A DNA stretch of 64,000 nt, from the NCBI GenBank assembly GCA_015058215.1, contig SVCU01000002.1:111501-175500 (forward strand), read 5' to 3'. The translations under genes were made by a program, and so were the position numbers. Under the pieces are notes generated by a model that was not told the origin of the DNA, did no database searches, and saw nothing but the letters and a program-made list of their open reading frames with translations. Positions 16,581-24,748 of this stretch are shown one piece after another. The DNA comes from Clostridiales bacterium. GTDB taxonomy: Bacteria > Bacillota > Clostridia > Peptostreptococcales > Anaerovoracaceae. Position 1 is the stretch's first letter. Every line of letters starts with the position of its first letter.

Positions 16581-17349
16581 ATGCGAAGAGTTTCAGAATG
16601 TCGCGGGCCATTTGCGCAATGGCCTCATCACTTTTGTTTTCCGGACGCTCACAAACAACAATTTTAGAGCCTTCGAATTCCCCAACCTCAAATTTGCTGT
16701 CGAAGAATTTTGTTTGATTTCTTGTTCCAATTCCCAATGTCTCTCCAAATTGTGGTTCGTTTGGCCAGGGATTCAAATAATCCATTCCGGTAATAAAAAG
16801 AATATGGGACGGTTTATATAAGCGAATTTCCTTTACGAGCAAATCAATGTATATCTGCATCTGCGGTTTAATCAGACCCCAAGAAGGATTTCCTGTTGTA
16901 TAGGGCGCAACTTTATATAGATTTGACCAAAGAATTCGCTGGTGATAATTTTCGCTTTCGCCGGATTGTTCTAAAATATGACGAATCAATTTCCAAAAGC
17001 GTGAATTGCTGTAACGGTAACTTTTTTCTTTGCCTGTTTGAGAATCTATGTATACGATTTTATCTTTTGCAACATCTTCAAAACGATCCTCTTGTCGAAA
17101 AACCATGTTGAGAGCAGCTTCAAGAGAAGTGCATGATTCGGCATCTACATCCCAGCCGTTTACGGCTCGACCGACAACCATTAAGCGAAGAGAACTTTCT
17201 GGGTACAAATTACCAACGAAATGGGGGCAAACGGTTAATTTCTTCTCAGAAATCCATGCCCAGGTGGGTAATTTCCTGTTTTCCGATTTGAATTTATATG
17301 GTGAGGACAATAATTTTGAATAGTAGCTTTGAAAAATACTGTTATCCAT
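16579..17349 (-). CDS. Protein of unknown function, possibly uracil-DNA-glycosylase-like fold
   Basis: 256 residues, not firmly recognised. Suggestive motifs are LRLMVVGRAVNGWD (about 56-69), WSNLYKVAPYTTGNPSWG (about 143-160), PSHILFITGMDYL and KIVVCERPENK near the end. The order of glycine-rich loop, N-rich strand and late basic loop resembles the uracil-DNA-glycosylase superfamily, but the classic catalytic motifs are not clear. The gene and its 5' flank are markedly AT-rich against their neighbours, with relaxed codon use, indicating recent transfer. AGAGGTG precedes the ATG. It stands alone, converging on lysS. Confidence 0.75.
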   Translation of the reverse strand: MDNSIFQSYYSKLLSSPYKFKSENRKLPTWAWISEKKLTVCPHFVGNLYPESSLRLMVVGRAVNGWDVDAESCTSLEAALNMVFRQEDRFEDVAKDKIVYIDSQTGKEKSYRYSNSRFWKLIRHILEQSGESENYHQRILWSNLYKVAPYTTGNPSWGLIKPQMQIYIDLLVKEIRLYKPSHILFITGMDYLNPWPNEPQFGETLGIGTRNQTKFFDSKFEVGEFEGSKIVVCERPENKSDEAIAQMARDILKLFA

Positions 17350-17529
17350 AATGCACCTCTAAGAATCAATAAAGAACTAATTATGATTATAGTATATGAG
17401 AGGAAGCACTTAGTGTCAACAAGCGTACTTTCATCAGAGAACAGCCTTTTGGAAATATTTTTAAATGAACAGTATTTCAAAAAACGAACAAAGGATTTTT
17501 TACCAGGGCCTGTTTTGCAAAAGAAAGTG

Positions 17530-17538
17530 TGTTATAAT
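17530..17538 (+). promoter_or_regulatory. Extended -10 promoter of the HD-domain gene
   Basis: TGT-TATAAT with no good -35 at 17 bases. A small hairpin AGGCGGC-TTG-GCCGCCT lies in the leader. The upstream stretch 17350-17529 holds no gene that I can support. Confidence 0.6.
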
Positions 17539-17613
17539 ACTACCTTGGAGAGAGGCAAACTACGTATTGGAACTGAGGCGGCTTGGCCGCCTGTGCAAAG
17601 AAGGAGACTGACT

Positions 17614-18204
17614 ATGAAACTGACTGTCGAAAAAGCAAAAGAACTTCTGGCGATTGCAAGGGAAGCCGATCCCCGTCACGAACCCTGGATCCGCCACAGC
17701 ATCTGCGTGGGCGACACTGCGGCTGTCATTGCGGAAGCCCTGGGGCTTCCCGATCCCGAATACGCCCGTGCACTGGGCTATGTGCACGATATCGGTAAGT
17801 ACAAGGATGTCATGAATGTGGAATACCACGACATCAAGGGCTTCGAATACCTGAAGGATGAAGTGGGCATCGACGAACAGGATGCCTTCATCTGCCTGAC
17901 CCATTCCTACGTGGGCGGCGATTACACCGCACAGGCCGGCGGCATCCCCAAAGCACATCCCCTGCGCTGCGAAGTGCTGCAGGCTCATAAATACAATCGC
18001 TACGAAGAGATCATCAACCTCTGCGACCTGATGTGCATCTTCCGCACCATGACCATGGAAAAGCGTCTCATCGACCTTCTGACCCGCAAGGGCATCCACG
18101 AAAACTCCCATCACCATCTGATGAAGTCTCTGGAACTGAAGAAGATGTTCGATGAGCTTCTGGGTCACAATCTCTACGATCTGTTCCCCGATATCGTTAT
18201 TTAA
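17614..18204 (+). CDS. HD-domain hydrolase
   Basis: 196 residues. The metal-binding residues of the HD superfamily are visible: WIRHSICVGDTA, LGYVHDIGKYK (the HD pair), and later histidine- and aspartate-containing helices (CLTHSYVGGD, LCDLMCIF). Such proteins hydrolyse phosphate esters or nucleotides; the substrate is unknown. The true start is ATG 17614 with AAGGAG upstream; the frame is open further up but is AT-rich noncoding DNA there. The queT leader follows, so the two may or may not be linked. Confidence 0.85.
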   Translation: MKLTVEKAKELLAIAREADPRHEPWIRHSICVGDTAAVIAEALGLPDPEYARALGYVHDIGKYKDVMNVEYHDIKGFEYLKDEVGIDEQDAFICLTHSYVGGDYTAQAGGIPKAHPLRCEVLQAHKYNRYEEIINLCDLMCIFRTMTMEKRLIDLLTRKGIHENSHHHLMKSLELKKMFDELLGHNLYDLFPDIVI

Positions 18205-18291
18205 CGATGGACGAAGAACGGCCGGCGGCAGGGCGAAACCCCATCGACCGCCGGCAGAATGGGCAGGCTGCGCCCTTGCAAAAAGCGGCCC

Positions 18292-18335
18292 CGTGAGTTC
18301 GCAACCTTCCTCACGATAAACAAAACTACAGGAGA
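18292..18335 (+). promoter_or_regulatory. preQ1-I type riboswitch before queT
   Basis: CGTGAG (18292-18297) pairs with CTCACG (18310-18315) around the 12-nt loop TTCGCAACCTTC. The A-rich tail ATAAACAAAACTACAGG follows and runs into the AGGAGA ribosome binding site. A 5-6 bp stem, a loop opening UUCG and ending in C before the 3' strand, and an AACAAAAC-type tail match the class I preQ1 riboswitch, closest to the short translational form. Loop bases can pair with the GG of the Shine-Dalgarno, so ligand should hide it. The downstream gene is a queuosine-precursor transporter. The identification rests on pattern matching, not a covariance model. Confidence 0.78.
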
Positions 18336-18343
18336 ATCGATCA

Positions 18344-18823
18344 ATGAATCAAAACACGCGGAATCTGACCACGGCAGCCCTGACGGCGGCCCTCTATGTG
18401 GTGCTTACCTTTGTCGCCAACGCGTTTGGACTGGCCAGCGGCGTGATCCAGGTGCGGCTTTCTGAAGCCCTGACCATCCTGCCCCTGTTTAGCGCAGCGG
18501 CCATCCCCGGTCTTGCGGCAGGCTGCCTTCTGGCAAACTTTCTGACGGGCTGTGCCCTGTGGGATGTGCTTTTCGGCACCCTGGCCACCCTGCTGGGGGC
18601 GCTGGGCACCCGGTACCTGAGCCGGAGGAACAAGTGGATCGCACCCATTTTCCCCATTCTGAGCAACGCGGTGATCGTCCCCTGGGTGCTGCAGTACGCC
18701 TACGGCGTGCCCGACGGCTACTGGTTCCTTTTCGCCACCGTTGGCATCGGTGAGGTGATCAGCTGCGGTGTGCTGGGGCTCCTGACCCACAGACTGGTGG
18801 AGCGGACCCGCATCTTCGCGTAA
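18344..18823 (+). CDS. queT: QueT-type queuosine precursor ECF transporter S component
   Basis: 159 residues, strongly hydrophobic, about five to six membrane segments. The start NLTTAALTAALYVVLTFV and the motif IQVRLSEALTILPLF are typical of the QueT/COG4708 substrate-binding subunit of energy-coupling-factor transporters, which import queuosine precursors such as preQ1 or queuine. It needs the shared EcfAA'T module, which is not in this window. Translation is probably controlled by the riboswitch whose tail contains its ribosome binding site. Confidence 0.93.
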   Translation: MNQNTRNLTTAALTAALYVVLTFVANAFGLASGVIQVRLSEALTILPLFSAAAIPGLAAGCLLANFLTGCALWDVLFGTLATLLGALGTRYLSRRNKWIAPIFPILSNAVIVPWVLQYAYGVPDGYWFLFATVGIGEVISCGVLGLLTHRLVERTRIFA

Positions 18824-18830
18824 AAGAGAA

Positions 18831-18860
18831 AAACAGACGCTGTATCAGCGTCTGTTTTTT
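18831..18860 (+). terminator. Terminator after queT, shared with the toxin gene
   Basis: ACAGACGCTG and CAGCGTCTGT pair, followed by TTTTTT; an A run on the other side serves the converging toxin-antitoxin operon. Confidence 0.87.
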
Positions 18861-19138
18861 TAACCAAAAAGTTCGGAGTGGCTGCCAAGACGATCCAAGA
18901 TGAGAGCGTGTTCAGGCTCAACGAATTCATAAATCAAAAGCCAATCCGGCTCGATATGGCACTCGGAGCACCCTTTATAGTTCCCGATAAGGGAATGGTT
19001 ATAAAATCGCTCGGGAAGGGGCTCGCCGGCAGCAAGACTATCGATGACGAAATATAATTTATGAAGAACCCGGCCCTGTCTATGGGCTTTTTTCAGATCT
19101 CGTTTGAACTGATTTGAAGGCTTGATGATATAAGGCAT
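18860..19138 (-). CDS. RelE/YafQ-type toxin
   Basis: 92 residues. Motifs of the YafQ branch of the RelE superfamily: PSNQFKRDLKKAHRQG at the N-terminus, PERFYNHSLIGNYKGCSECHIEPDWLLIYEF in the core and a C-terminal LDRLGSHSELF with the catalytic histidine. These toxins cleave mRNA on the ribosome. It starts 3 bases after the antitoxin stop, the standard antitoxin-first order. Confidence 0.92.
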   Translation of the reverse strand: MPYIIKPSNQFKRDLKKAHRQGRVLHKLYFVIDSLAAGEPLPERFYNHSLIGNYKGCSECHIEPDWLLIYEFVEPEHALILDRLGSHSELFG

Positions 19139-19141
19139 TCC

Positions 19142-19414
19142 TTAGTCCAAGAGTGCAGCGATCAGTTCCTCCGCAGAGTGATATCCCTTTGCATTGGGAT
19201 CTTTGGCGAGAGCACGGCCTTCTTCAATGGCGGCGGCGGTCACTTCGTTGGGGATGTGCAACGTGACGTTGAAGGGAAGGCCTTGATGAAGAACGGTCTG
19301 ACGCAGAAACATGTTGATGGCAGTGGTCATGTTCAAGCCCAAAGTCTCAAAAATCTGTTCGGCTGCAGCTTTTACTTCTTTGTTTACACGGACATTCAAA
19401 TTGGTCATTTCCAT
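19142..19414 (-). CDS. RelB/DinJ-type antitoxin
   Basis: 90 residues. Ribbon-helix-helix N-terminus (TNLNVRVNKEVKAAAEQIFETLGLNMTTAINMFLRQ) followed by a C-terminal region that wraps the toxin (EEGRALAKDPNAKGYHSAEEL). ATG 19414 is preferred to an upstream in-frame GTG because GAGAGGTG ends five bases before it. It should bind the palindromic operator directly upstream and repress the pair. Confidence 0.92.
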   Translation of the reverse strand: MEMTNLNVRVNKEVKAAAEQIFETLGLNMTTAINMFLRQTVLHQGLPFNVTLHIPNEVTAAAIEEGRALAKDPNAKGYHSAEELIAALLD

Positions 19415-19432
19415 AAGTGTCACCTCTCTTGT

Positions 19433-19476
19433 GCATATTATATTGCTTCTATCATTATATTGTCAATATAATATGC
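19433..19476 (-). promoter_or_regulatory. Promoter and operator of the toxin-antitoxin operon
   Basis: Minus strand TTGACA, 18 bases, TATAAT. GCATATTATATTG (19433-19445) and its exact reverse complement (19464-19476) flank the spacer. A perfect palindrome ATTATATTG-T-CAATATAAT (19454-19472) overlaps the -35. This gives three half-sites, suited to a ribbon-helix-helix antitoxin. Confidence 0.8.
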
Positions 19477-19495
19477 GCAAAATACGGAATTTAAA

Positions 19496-19541
19496 TTACA
19501 GATATTACCAATTTATAAACAGTATATGGTAATATCTGTAA
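19496..19541. repeat. Perfect 15-bp inverted repeat, 16-nt spacer
   Basis: TTACAGATATTACCA (19496-19510) and TGGTAATATCTGTAA (19527-19541) in AT-rich DNA between the toxin-antitoxin promoter and the oxidoreductase gene. It could terminate the minus-strand oxidoreductase transcript, bind a regulator or be a relic of a mobile element. Confidence 0.8.
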
Positions 19542-19572
19542 AAAGTCAATAACCGATTTATCTTTCTGCAGT

Positions 19573-20142
19573 TTAAAGCGTGTAAGCTCGGACCGCCTCG
19601 GCGGTTTCTGCCAGGATGGCATCCACATCGGCTCCGACGATATCCAGATTTTGAGCCTGGAAGCAGACCACTTCCGGGATGTTATAAAAGGTCTCGGCCA
19701 AAGACTTCACATAATCGAAGCCGTAGTTGGGACTGAAAATGGGGCCGCCGGCGGTGCAGACGAAGACCAGCTTTTTGGCCTTGCAGAGGGTGGCGGGAAA
19801 ACCTTCCGGGGTGTAATAGAAGGTCATTTTGTCCACGGTGACCGCTTCCAGCCAGGCTTTCACCAGAGCGGGGACGGAAAGATCCCAGTAAGGGGCGGCG
19901 ATCAGGACTGCGTCCGCTTCCTTGAACTGAGCGGCATACCGCAGCAAAGGGGCATCAAAGCTGTGGGAAGCGATGAGCTCGTTCCGCAGCTGCAGGGAGT
20001 CCCGGTTCAGGGGCTGGAGCCGTTCTTGATCCAGATTCACTTCTTCCACTTCGCCCTGCCATTGATCCAGAAGCAGGCGGGCCAGCTTGCGGGTGCGGGA
20101 TTCCGGCCGCACGCAGCCGTCGATGAAGAGTAATTTTGCCAT
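19573..20142 (-). CDS. Flavodoxin-fold NAD(P)H oxidoreductase
   Basis: 189 residues. MAKLLFIDGCVRPESRTRKLA is the FMN phosphate-binding start of the azoreductase/NQO-like flavodoxin_2 family. VLIAAPYWDLSVPALVKAWLEAVTVDKMTFYYTPEGFP is the typical central region and VFVCTAGGPIF is the last FMN loop. It likely reduces quinones or azo compounds; the true substrate is unknown. ATG 20142 has GGAGG at a good distance; the longer open frame has no ribosome binding site. Confidence 0.9.
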   Translation of the reverse strand: MAKLLFIDGCVRPESRTRKLARLLLDQWQGEVEEVNLDQERLQPLNRDSLQLRNELIASHSFDAPLLRYAAQFKEADAVLIAAPYWDLSVPALVKAWLEAVTVDKMTFYYTPEGFPATLCKAKKLVFVCTAGGPIFSPNYGFDYVKSLAETFYNIPEVVCFQAQNLDIVGADVDAILAETAEAVRAYTL

Positions 20143-20251
20143 GGTGGAATACCTCCGTAGGGTCAGGTTCTGTCGGAAACAGTATACCATAAAACGCCCG
20201 GGAAAAGGCAGAAATCTGCGAAAAACAGTGGGTTTCCCCAAAACACAGGGC

Positions 20252-20279
20252 TTGCCAAGCCCCTTGTTTGTGATATAAT
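20252..20279 (+). promoter_or_regulatory. Promoter of asnS
   Basis: TTGCCA, 16 bases, TATAAT, about 50 bases before the start. There is no room for a T-box. Confidence 0.82.
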
Positions 20280-20328
20280 AGTAAAATGATTTATGTTAAT
20301 CCATCTTATTTCTAAAGGAGAATCCAAA

Positions 20329-21723
20329 ATGGAAACCATCCTCGTAAAAAAGATTTTTGCCGATGCCGAAGCGTTCGCCGGTAAGACCATCACCGTAAAG
20401 GGCTGGGTCCGCACCAACCGCGCTTCCAACAAGTTCGGCTTTATTGAACTGAACGACGGTACCTGCTTCAAGTCCATCCAGGTGGTCTACGAAGAATCCA
20501 AACTGGAAAACTACACCGAGATCAGCAAGGCTCCCATCGCTGCTGCTCTGGCTGTTACCGGTACTCTGGAACTGACCCCCGGCGCCCGCCAGCCCTTCGA
20601 ACTGAAGGCCGACAGCGTGGTGGTGGAAGCCGGCTCCGATGCGGACTACCCCCTGCAGAAGAAGCGTCACAGCCTGGAATATCTGCGTGAGATCGCTCAC
20701 CTGCGTCCCAGAAGCAACACCTTCTCCGCCGTGTTCCGCGTCCGTTCTCTGGTCGCTTATGCCATCCATAAGTTCTTCCAGGAAAACGATTTCGTTTACG
20801 TGCACACTCCCATCATCACCGCCAGCGATGCAGAAGGCGCCGGTGAAATGTTCCGCGTCACCACTCTGGATGCTTCCGAGCCCCCCAGAAAGGAAGACGG
20901 CAGCGTAGACTTCAGCAAAGACTTCTTCGGCAAATCCGCCAACCTGACCGTCAGCGGCCAGCTGGAAGCCGAAACCTTCGCTCTGGCCTTCCGCAACGTT
21001 TACACCTTCGGCCCCACCTTCCGCGCCGAAAACTCCCACACCGCACGCCATGCATCCGAATTCTGGATGATCGAGCCCGAAGTGGCCTTTGCAGACCTGA
21101 AGGACGATATGAACCTGGCCGAAGCCATGATCAAATACATCATCCGCTTCGTTCTGGAAAACGCTCCCCAGGAAATGGAATTCTTCAACAACTTCGTGGA
21201 TAAGGGCCTGCTGGCTCGTCTGGACAACATCGTCAACTCCGATTTCGGCCACGTGACCTACACCGAAGCCGTGGAACTGCTGAAGAAGTCCGGCCGCGAC
21301 TTCCAGTACCCCGTGGAATGGGGCATCGACCTGCAGACCGAACACGAACGGTACCTCACCGAAGAAATCTTCAAGAAGCCCGTTTTCGTTACCGACTATC
21401 CCAAGGAAATCAAGGCCTTCTATATGCGCATGAACGATGACAACAAGACCGTTGCCGCTATGGACCTTCTGGTTCCCGGTGTCGGCGAGATCATCGGCGG
21501 CTCCCAGAGAGAAGAACGCTACGATCTGCTGCTGCAGCGCATCAAGGAACTGGGCCTGGAGGAAAAGGATTACTGGTGGTACATGGATCTCAGAAAGTAC
21601 GGCGGTGTCAAGCACGCCGGCTACGGTCTGGGCTTCGAACGCATCATCATGTACATCACCGGCATGAGCAACATCCGCGACGTACTGCCCTTCCCCAGAA
21701 CCCCCGGAACCGCAGAATTCTAA
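20329..21723 (+). CDS. asnS: Asparaginyl-tRNA synthetase
   Basis: 464 residues. OB-fold anticodon domain (about 15-105, [22 protein letters not shown]) and class II core: [57 protein letters not shown] and the late [30 protein letters not shown]. It charges tRNA-Asn directly. ATG 20329 follows AAAGGAG. Monocistronic between its own promoter and terminators. Confidence 0.97.
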   Translation: METILVKKIFADAEAFAGKTITVKGWVRTNRASNKFGFIELNDGTCFKSIQVVYEESKLENYTEISKAPIAAALAVTGTLELTPGARQPFELKADSVVVEAGSDADYPLQKKRHSLEYLREIAHLRPRSNTFSAVFRVRSLVAYAIHKFFQENDFVYVHTPIITASDAEGAGEMFRVTTLDASEPPRKEDGSVDFSKDFFGKSANLTVSGQLEAETFALAFRNVYTFGPTFRAENSHTARHASEFWMIEPEVAFADLKDDMNLAEAMIKYIIRFVLENAPQEMEFFNNFVDKGLLARLDNIVNSDFGHVTYTEAVELLKKSGRDFQYPVEWGIDLQTEHERYLTEEIFKKPVFVTDYPKEIKAFYMRMNDDNKTVAAMDLLVPGVGEIIGGSQREERYDLLLQRIKELGLEEKDYWWYMDLRKYGGVKHAGYGLGFERIIMYITGMSNIRDVLPFPRTPGTAEF

Positions 21724-21736
21724 ACCGAACCGATTT

Positions 21737-21763
21737 GCCCGCCCCTGTTGGGGCGGGCTTTTT
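21737..21763 (+). terminator. First terminator after asnS
   Basis: GCCCGCCCC-TGTT-GGGGCGGGC followed by TTTTT. A second hairpin CGGCGGGG/CCCCGCCG with a 17-nt loop follows at 21772-21804. Confidence 0.87.
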
Positions 21764-21816
21764 CATGGAAACGGCGGGGCGTTGGATGCAGAAGGTCCCC
21801 GCCGCCACCGCACAGA

Positions 21817-21856
21817 ACCGCAGAAACGGTCCGGCAAACCGTTTCTGCGGTTTTTT
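21817..21856 (+). terminator. Second terminator after asnS
   Basis: AACCGCAGAAACGGT and ACCGTTTCTGCGGTT form a 15-bp stem ending in a T run, just before the next promoter. Confidence 0.87.
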
Positions 21857-21871
21857 CGTCGGAAATAACAG

Positions 21872-21900
21872 TTGCCCTTTGTGAAAGAAAATGCTATAAT
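21872..21900 (+). promoter_or_regulatory. Promoter of the EF-G paralogue
   Basis: TTGCCC, 17 bases, TATAAT, about 75 bases before the start codon. Confidence 0.82.
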
Positions 21901-21977
21901 AGCAATGATGTGCAAAGAGTCTATTTTTTTAGAGGTCTTTGACAGAAAATTCATCTAATTATTAGGAGGATCTGGGT

Positions 21978-23930
21978 ATGAAAGGCTATACCGGAGATAA
22001 AATCAGAAACATCGCATTGGTAGGACATGGTGGCTGCGGCAAGACCACTCTGCTGGAAGCAGCACTGCTGGCAACCGGCGTGACCAAGAGACTGGGTCGC
22101 GTAGAGGACGGCAACACCGTATCCGACTACGATGCAATGGAAATCGAAAAAGGTTATTCCATCACCACCTCCATCGTTCCCATCGAATACAAAGGCTGCA
22201 AGCTGAACTTTGTTGACACCCCGGGTTACTTCGACTACGTCGGTGAAGTCTACTCCGCAATGCGCTCTGTAGAAGCTGCTGTTCTGGTCGTAGATGCTTC
22301 CGCCGGTATCCAGGTCGGTACCGAAAAGAACTGGGGCGCCTGCAAGTTTGACAAGATCCCCACCTGCATTCTGATCAACAAGATCGACAAAGATAATGTG
22401 GACGTAAGCAAGCTCTTCGAAGACCTGCGCGCCAAGTTTGGCAACGCTCTGGTTCTGATGGATGAACCCATCACCGAAGATCTGCAGGAAGCTCTGAACG
22501 AAGCCGTTGCTGAAAGCGACGAAGAACTGATGGAAAAATTCTTCGAAGGCGAACCCTTCACCGAAGAAGAATTCAAGAGAGGCCTGATCAAGGGCATCCT
22601 GGACCGCAGCATCGTTCCCGTATTCACCGCTTCCGCCATCACCGGCGAAAGAGTGACCGACTTCCTGGACGCAATGATCAAGTATGCACCTGCTCCCGCA
22701 GACCATGCTCCCTTCGCAGCCAAGGATGATGACGGCGAAGACATCGAAGTGAAGTGCGACCCCGCAGCTCCCGCTTCCGCATTCGTTTTCAAGACCATCG
22801 CTGATGCGTTCCTGGGTAAGATCTCCCTGCTGAAGGTCATCACCGGCGAACTGACTTCCGGTATGGAACTGCTGAACAGCAAGGCTGAAAAGACCGAAAA
22901 GCTGGGCAACCTGTTCTATCTGCGCGGCAAGACCCAGGCTGAATGCCCCAAGGCAGTTGCCGGCGATATCGTTGCCGTTGCCAAGCTGCAGCACACCCTG
23001 ACCGGTGACACCCTGTGCGACAAGAACAACGTCGTGGTTTACCCCGGCGTAAACTTCCCCGCACCCTCCCTGTTCATGGCAGTGGAAGCCAAGGCAAAGG
23101 GCGAAGAAGACAAGATCAACTCCGGCCTGAGAAAGCTGGCAGAAGAAGATCCCTCCTTCGTGATCGTAAACAACGCAGAAACCCACCAGACCCTCATCGG
23201 CGGCCAGGGCGAAATCCAGATCGGCGTTATCACCGCCAAGCTGAAGGATAAGTACGGCGTATCCGTAAATCTGGCCGATCAGAAGATTCCCTACAGAGAA
23301 ACCATCAAGGGCAGCTCCGACGTTCAGGGTAAGCACAAGAAGCAGACCGGCGGTTCCGGTCAGTACGGCGACGTACATATCAAGTTCTCCCCCTCCGATC
23401 AGGACTTCGAATTCACCGAAGAACTGTTTGGCGGTTCCGTTCCCAAGAACTACATTCCCGCTGTTGAAAAGGGTCTCCGTGAATGCATGGAAAAGGGCCC
23501 CCTGGCCGGCTACCCCGTAGTCAACGTCAAGGCAGTCCTCTACGATGGTTCCTACCACCCCGTAGACTCCAACGAAATGGCATTCAAGATCGCTGCATCC
23601 CTGGCCTTCAAGAAGGGCATCCAGGAAGCCAAGCCCGTTCTGCTGGAACCCGTTATGCACGTTGAAATCAAGGTTCCCGACGAATACATGGGCGATGTTA
23701 TGGGCGATATGAACAAGCGCAGAGGCAAGATCCTGGGCATGGAACCCATGTCCGGCGGCGGCCAGAAGCTGATCGCGGAAGCTCCTCAGGCTGAAATGTT
23801 CAAGTATGCCATCACCCTGCGTTCCATGACTCAGGCAAGAGGCAGCTTCGTTATGAACTTCGAACGCTACGAAGAAGTTCCCCACATGCTGGCTGAAAAG
23901 ATCATCGCTGAAGCAGGCGTACAGGAATAA
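21978..23930 (+). CDS. Elongation factor G paralogue (EF-G2 type)
   Basis: 650 residues with EF-G domain order: GTPase (about 8-260; P-loop GHGGCGKT at 16-23, NKID), domain II, and domains III-V ending in GEIQIGVI, GGSGQYGDVHIKFSP and MGDMNKRRGKILGMEP. It differs from canonical EF-G, which has AHIDAGKTT and about 690-700 residues: the switch 2 motif is DTPGY (80-84), with tyrosine where the catalytic histidine normally sits, and the G' insert is short. This matches the second EF-G of many Bacillota and Thermus. Its job (translocation under special conditions, ribosome rescue or regulation) is not established by sequence. AGGAGG precedes the ATG; it is monocistronic. Confidence 0.93.
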   Translation: MKGYTGDKIRNIALVGHGGCGKTTLLEAALLATGVTKRLGRVEDGNTVSDYDAMEIEKGYSITTSIVPIEYKGCKLNFVDTPGYFDYVGEVYSAMRSVEAAVLVVDASAGIQVGTEKNWGACKFDKIPTCILINKIDKDNVDVSKLFEDLRAKFGNALVLMDEPITEDLQEALNEAVAESDEELMEKFFEGEPFTEEEFKRGLIKGILDRSIVPVFTASAITGERVTDFLDAMIKYAPAPADHAPFAAKDDDGEDIEVKCDPAAPASAFVFKTIADAFLGKISLLKVITGELTSGMELLNSKAEKTEKLGNLFYLRGKTQAECPKAVAGDIVAVAKLQHTLTGDTLCDKNNVVVYPGVNFPAPSLFMAVEAKAKGEEDKINSGLRKLAEEDPSFVIVNNAETHQTLIGGQGEIQIGVITAKLKDKYGVSVNLADQKIPYRETIKGSSDVQGKHKKQTGGSGQYGDVHIKFSPSDQDFEFTEELFGGSVPKNYIPAVEKGLRECMEKGPLAGYPVVNVKAVLYDGSYHPVDSNEMAFKIAASLAFKKGIQEAKPVLLEPVMHVEIKVPDEYMGDVMGDMNKRRGKILGMEPMSGGGQKLIAEAPQAEMFKYAITLRSMTQARGSFVMNFERYEEVPHMLAEKIIAEAGVQE

Positions 23931-23974
23931 GAACCTGAGCGAAGCCCCGAAAGGGAAGCACAATAAGCAACAAG

Positions 23975-24007
23975 AAAGCCGCCCGGCCTGTGCAGGGCGG
24001 CTTTTTC
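23975..24007 (+). terminator. Terminator after the EF-G paralogue
   Basis: AAAGCCGCCC and GGGCGGCTTT pair around a 10-nt loop, then T run. Confidence 0.88.
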
Positions 24008-24151
24008 CTGCACAAACCGCAGAAAGGCTGTTTGCGAAGGGCGGAAACGGGCAATATATAAAGTAAATCGAAACGCAAACGTTCTGCGATGCGACCGGCC
24101 CGGTCGGGACTGTTCGCAGAGCAGGTGTACTACATAAGGAGGTTTCTGATC

Positions 24152-24460
24152 ATGTCTGTTATGACCATTACCAAAGATAATTTCAAGAGCGAAGTACTGG
24201 AAAGCAGCAAGCCCGTGCTGCTGGATTTCTGGGCAGCCTGGTGCGGCCCCTGCCGCATGGTTTCCCCTGTTGTGGATGAAATCGCAGAAGAAATGCCCGA
24301 AATCAAGGTGGGCAAGGTCAATGTGGACGAACAGGTGGAACTGGCCATGCAGTTTGGCGTTATGAGCATTCCTACCCTGGTCGTCATCAAAGACGGCAAA
24401 ATGGTGCAGAGAGCAGTCGGTGCAATGCCTAAGGCAAACATTCTGGAACTGCTGAAATAA
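24152..24460 (+). CDS. trxA: Thioredoxin
   Basis: 102 residues with active site WCGPC ([18 protein letters not shown]) and the cis-proline loop [12 protein letters not shown]. It reduces protein disulphides with thioredoxin reductase, which is not in the window. ATG 24152 follows AAGGAGG; an in-frame start at 24089 has no ribosome binding site and would add an unlikely extension. A terminator follows. Confidence 0.96.
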   Translation: MSVMTITKDNFKSEVLESSKPVLLDFWAAWCGPCRMVSPVVDEIAEEMPEIKVGKVNVDEQVELAMQFGVMSIPTLVVIKDGKMVQRAVGAMPKANILELLK

Positions 24461-24488
24461 AAACGGAATCGCAATCTGCAAACAAGTA

Positions 24489-24525
24489 GGGGCGGCCTCA
24501 GACACTGGGAGGCCGCCCCTTTTTT
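24489..24525 (+). terminator. Terminator after trxA
   Basis: GGGGCGGCCTC-AGACACTGG-GAGGCCGCCCC followed by TTTTTT. Confidence 0.92.
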
Positions 24526-24580
24526 GCGGCGGCGAAGGTGAAATTTGCCGCCGCAGATGCGCGCCCCTTTCAAGGGGTGC
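24525..24580 (+). repeat. 13-nt-loop hairpin element copy 4 with companion hairpin
   Basis: TGCGGCGGC (24525-24533) and GCCGCCGCA (24547-24555) enclose the 13-nt loop GAAGGTGAAATTT. A second hairpin CCCCTT-TC-AAGGGG follows. From here to 24705 (about 125 bases) I see only more GC-rich hairpin-like sequence and no gene. Confidence 0.75.
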
Positions 24581-24705
24581 CTTTTCTGCAAAAACAAAAG
24601 AAGCCCCGGGCCGAAGCCTGGGACGTTGTTTTTATACCGGCGGGCTGCGCTTAGGGCGCGGGTACGGCATCGCGTCTGCGGTGCAGCACCATCTGGCCTG
24701 CCTAA

Positions 24706-24740
24706 GAAGAAAAAAGAATACCGCTTTGTGAGCGGTATCT
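24706..24740 (-). terminator. Terminator of tRNA-Gly
   Basis: On the minus strand ATACCGCT-CACAA-AGCGGTAT runs into a T-rich tail (TCTTTTTTCTTC). Confidence 0.85.
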
Positions 24741-24748
24741 TTTGTTAG

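Noticed and set aside
18219..18253. GCCGGCGG/CCGCCGGC hairpin upstream of queT as another 13-nt-loop element
   Set aside because: The loop is 19 nt, so it does not meet the exact-length criterion; kept out of the family.
21772..21804. CGGCGGGG/CCCCGCCG hairpin between the two asnS terminators as another family member
   Set aside because: The loop is 17 nt. It may be a relative, but it breaks the otherwise strict 13-nt rule.
21951..23963. A minus-strand frame of about 670 codons opposite the EF-G paralogue
   Set aside because: Antisense shadow; the same effect is seen opposite lysS, asnS and cysS.
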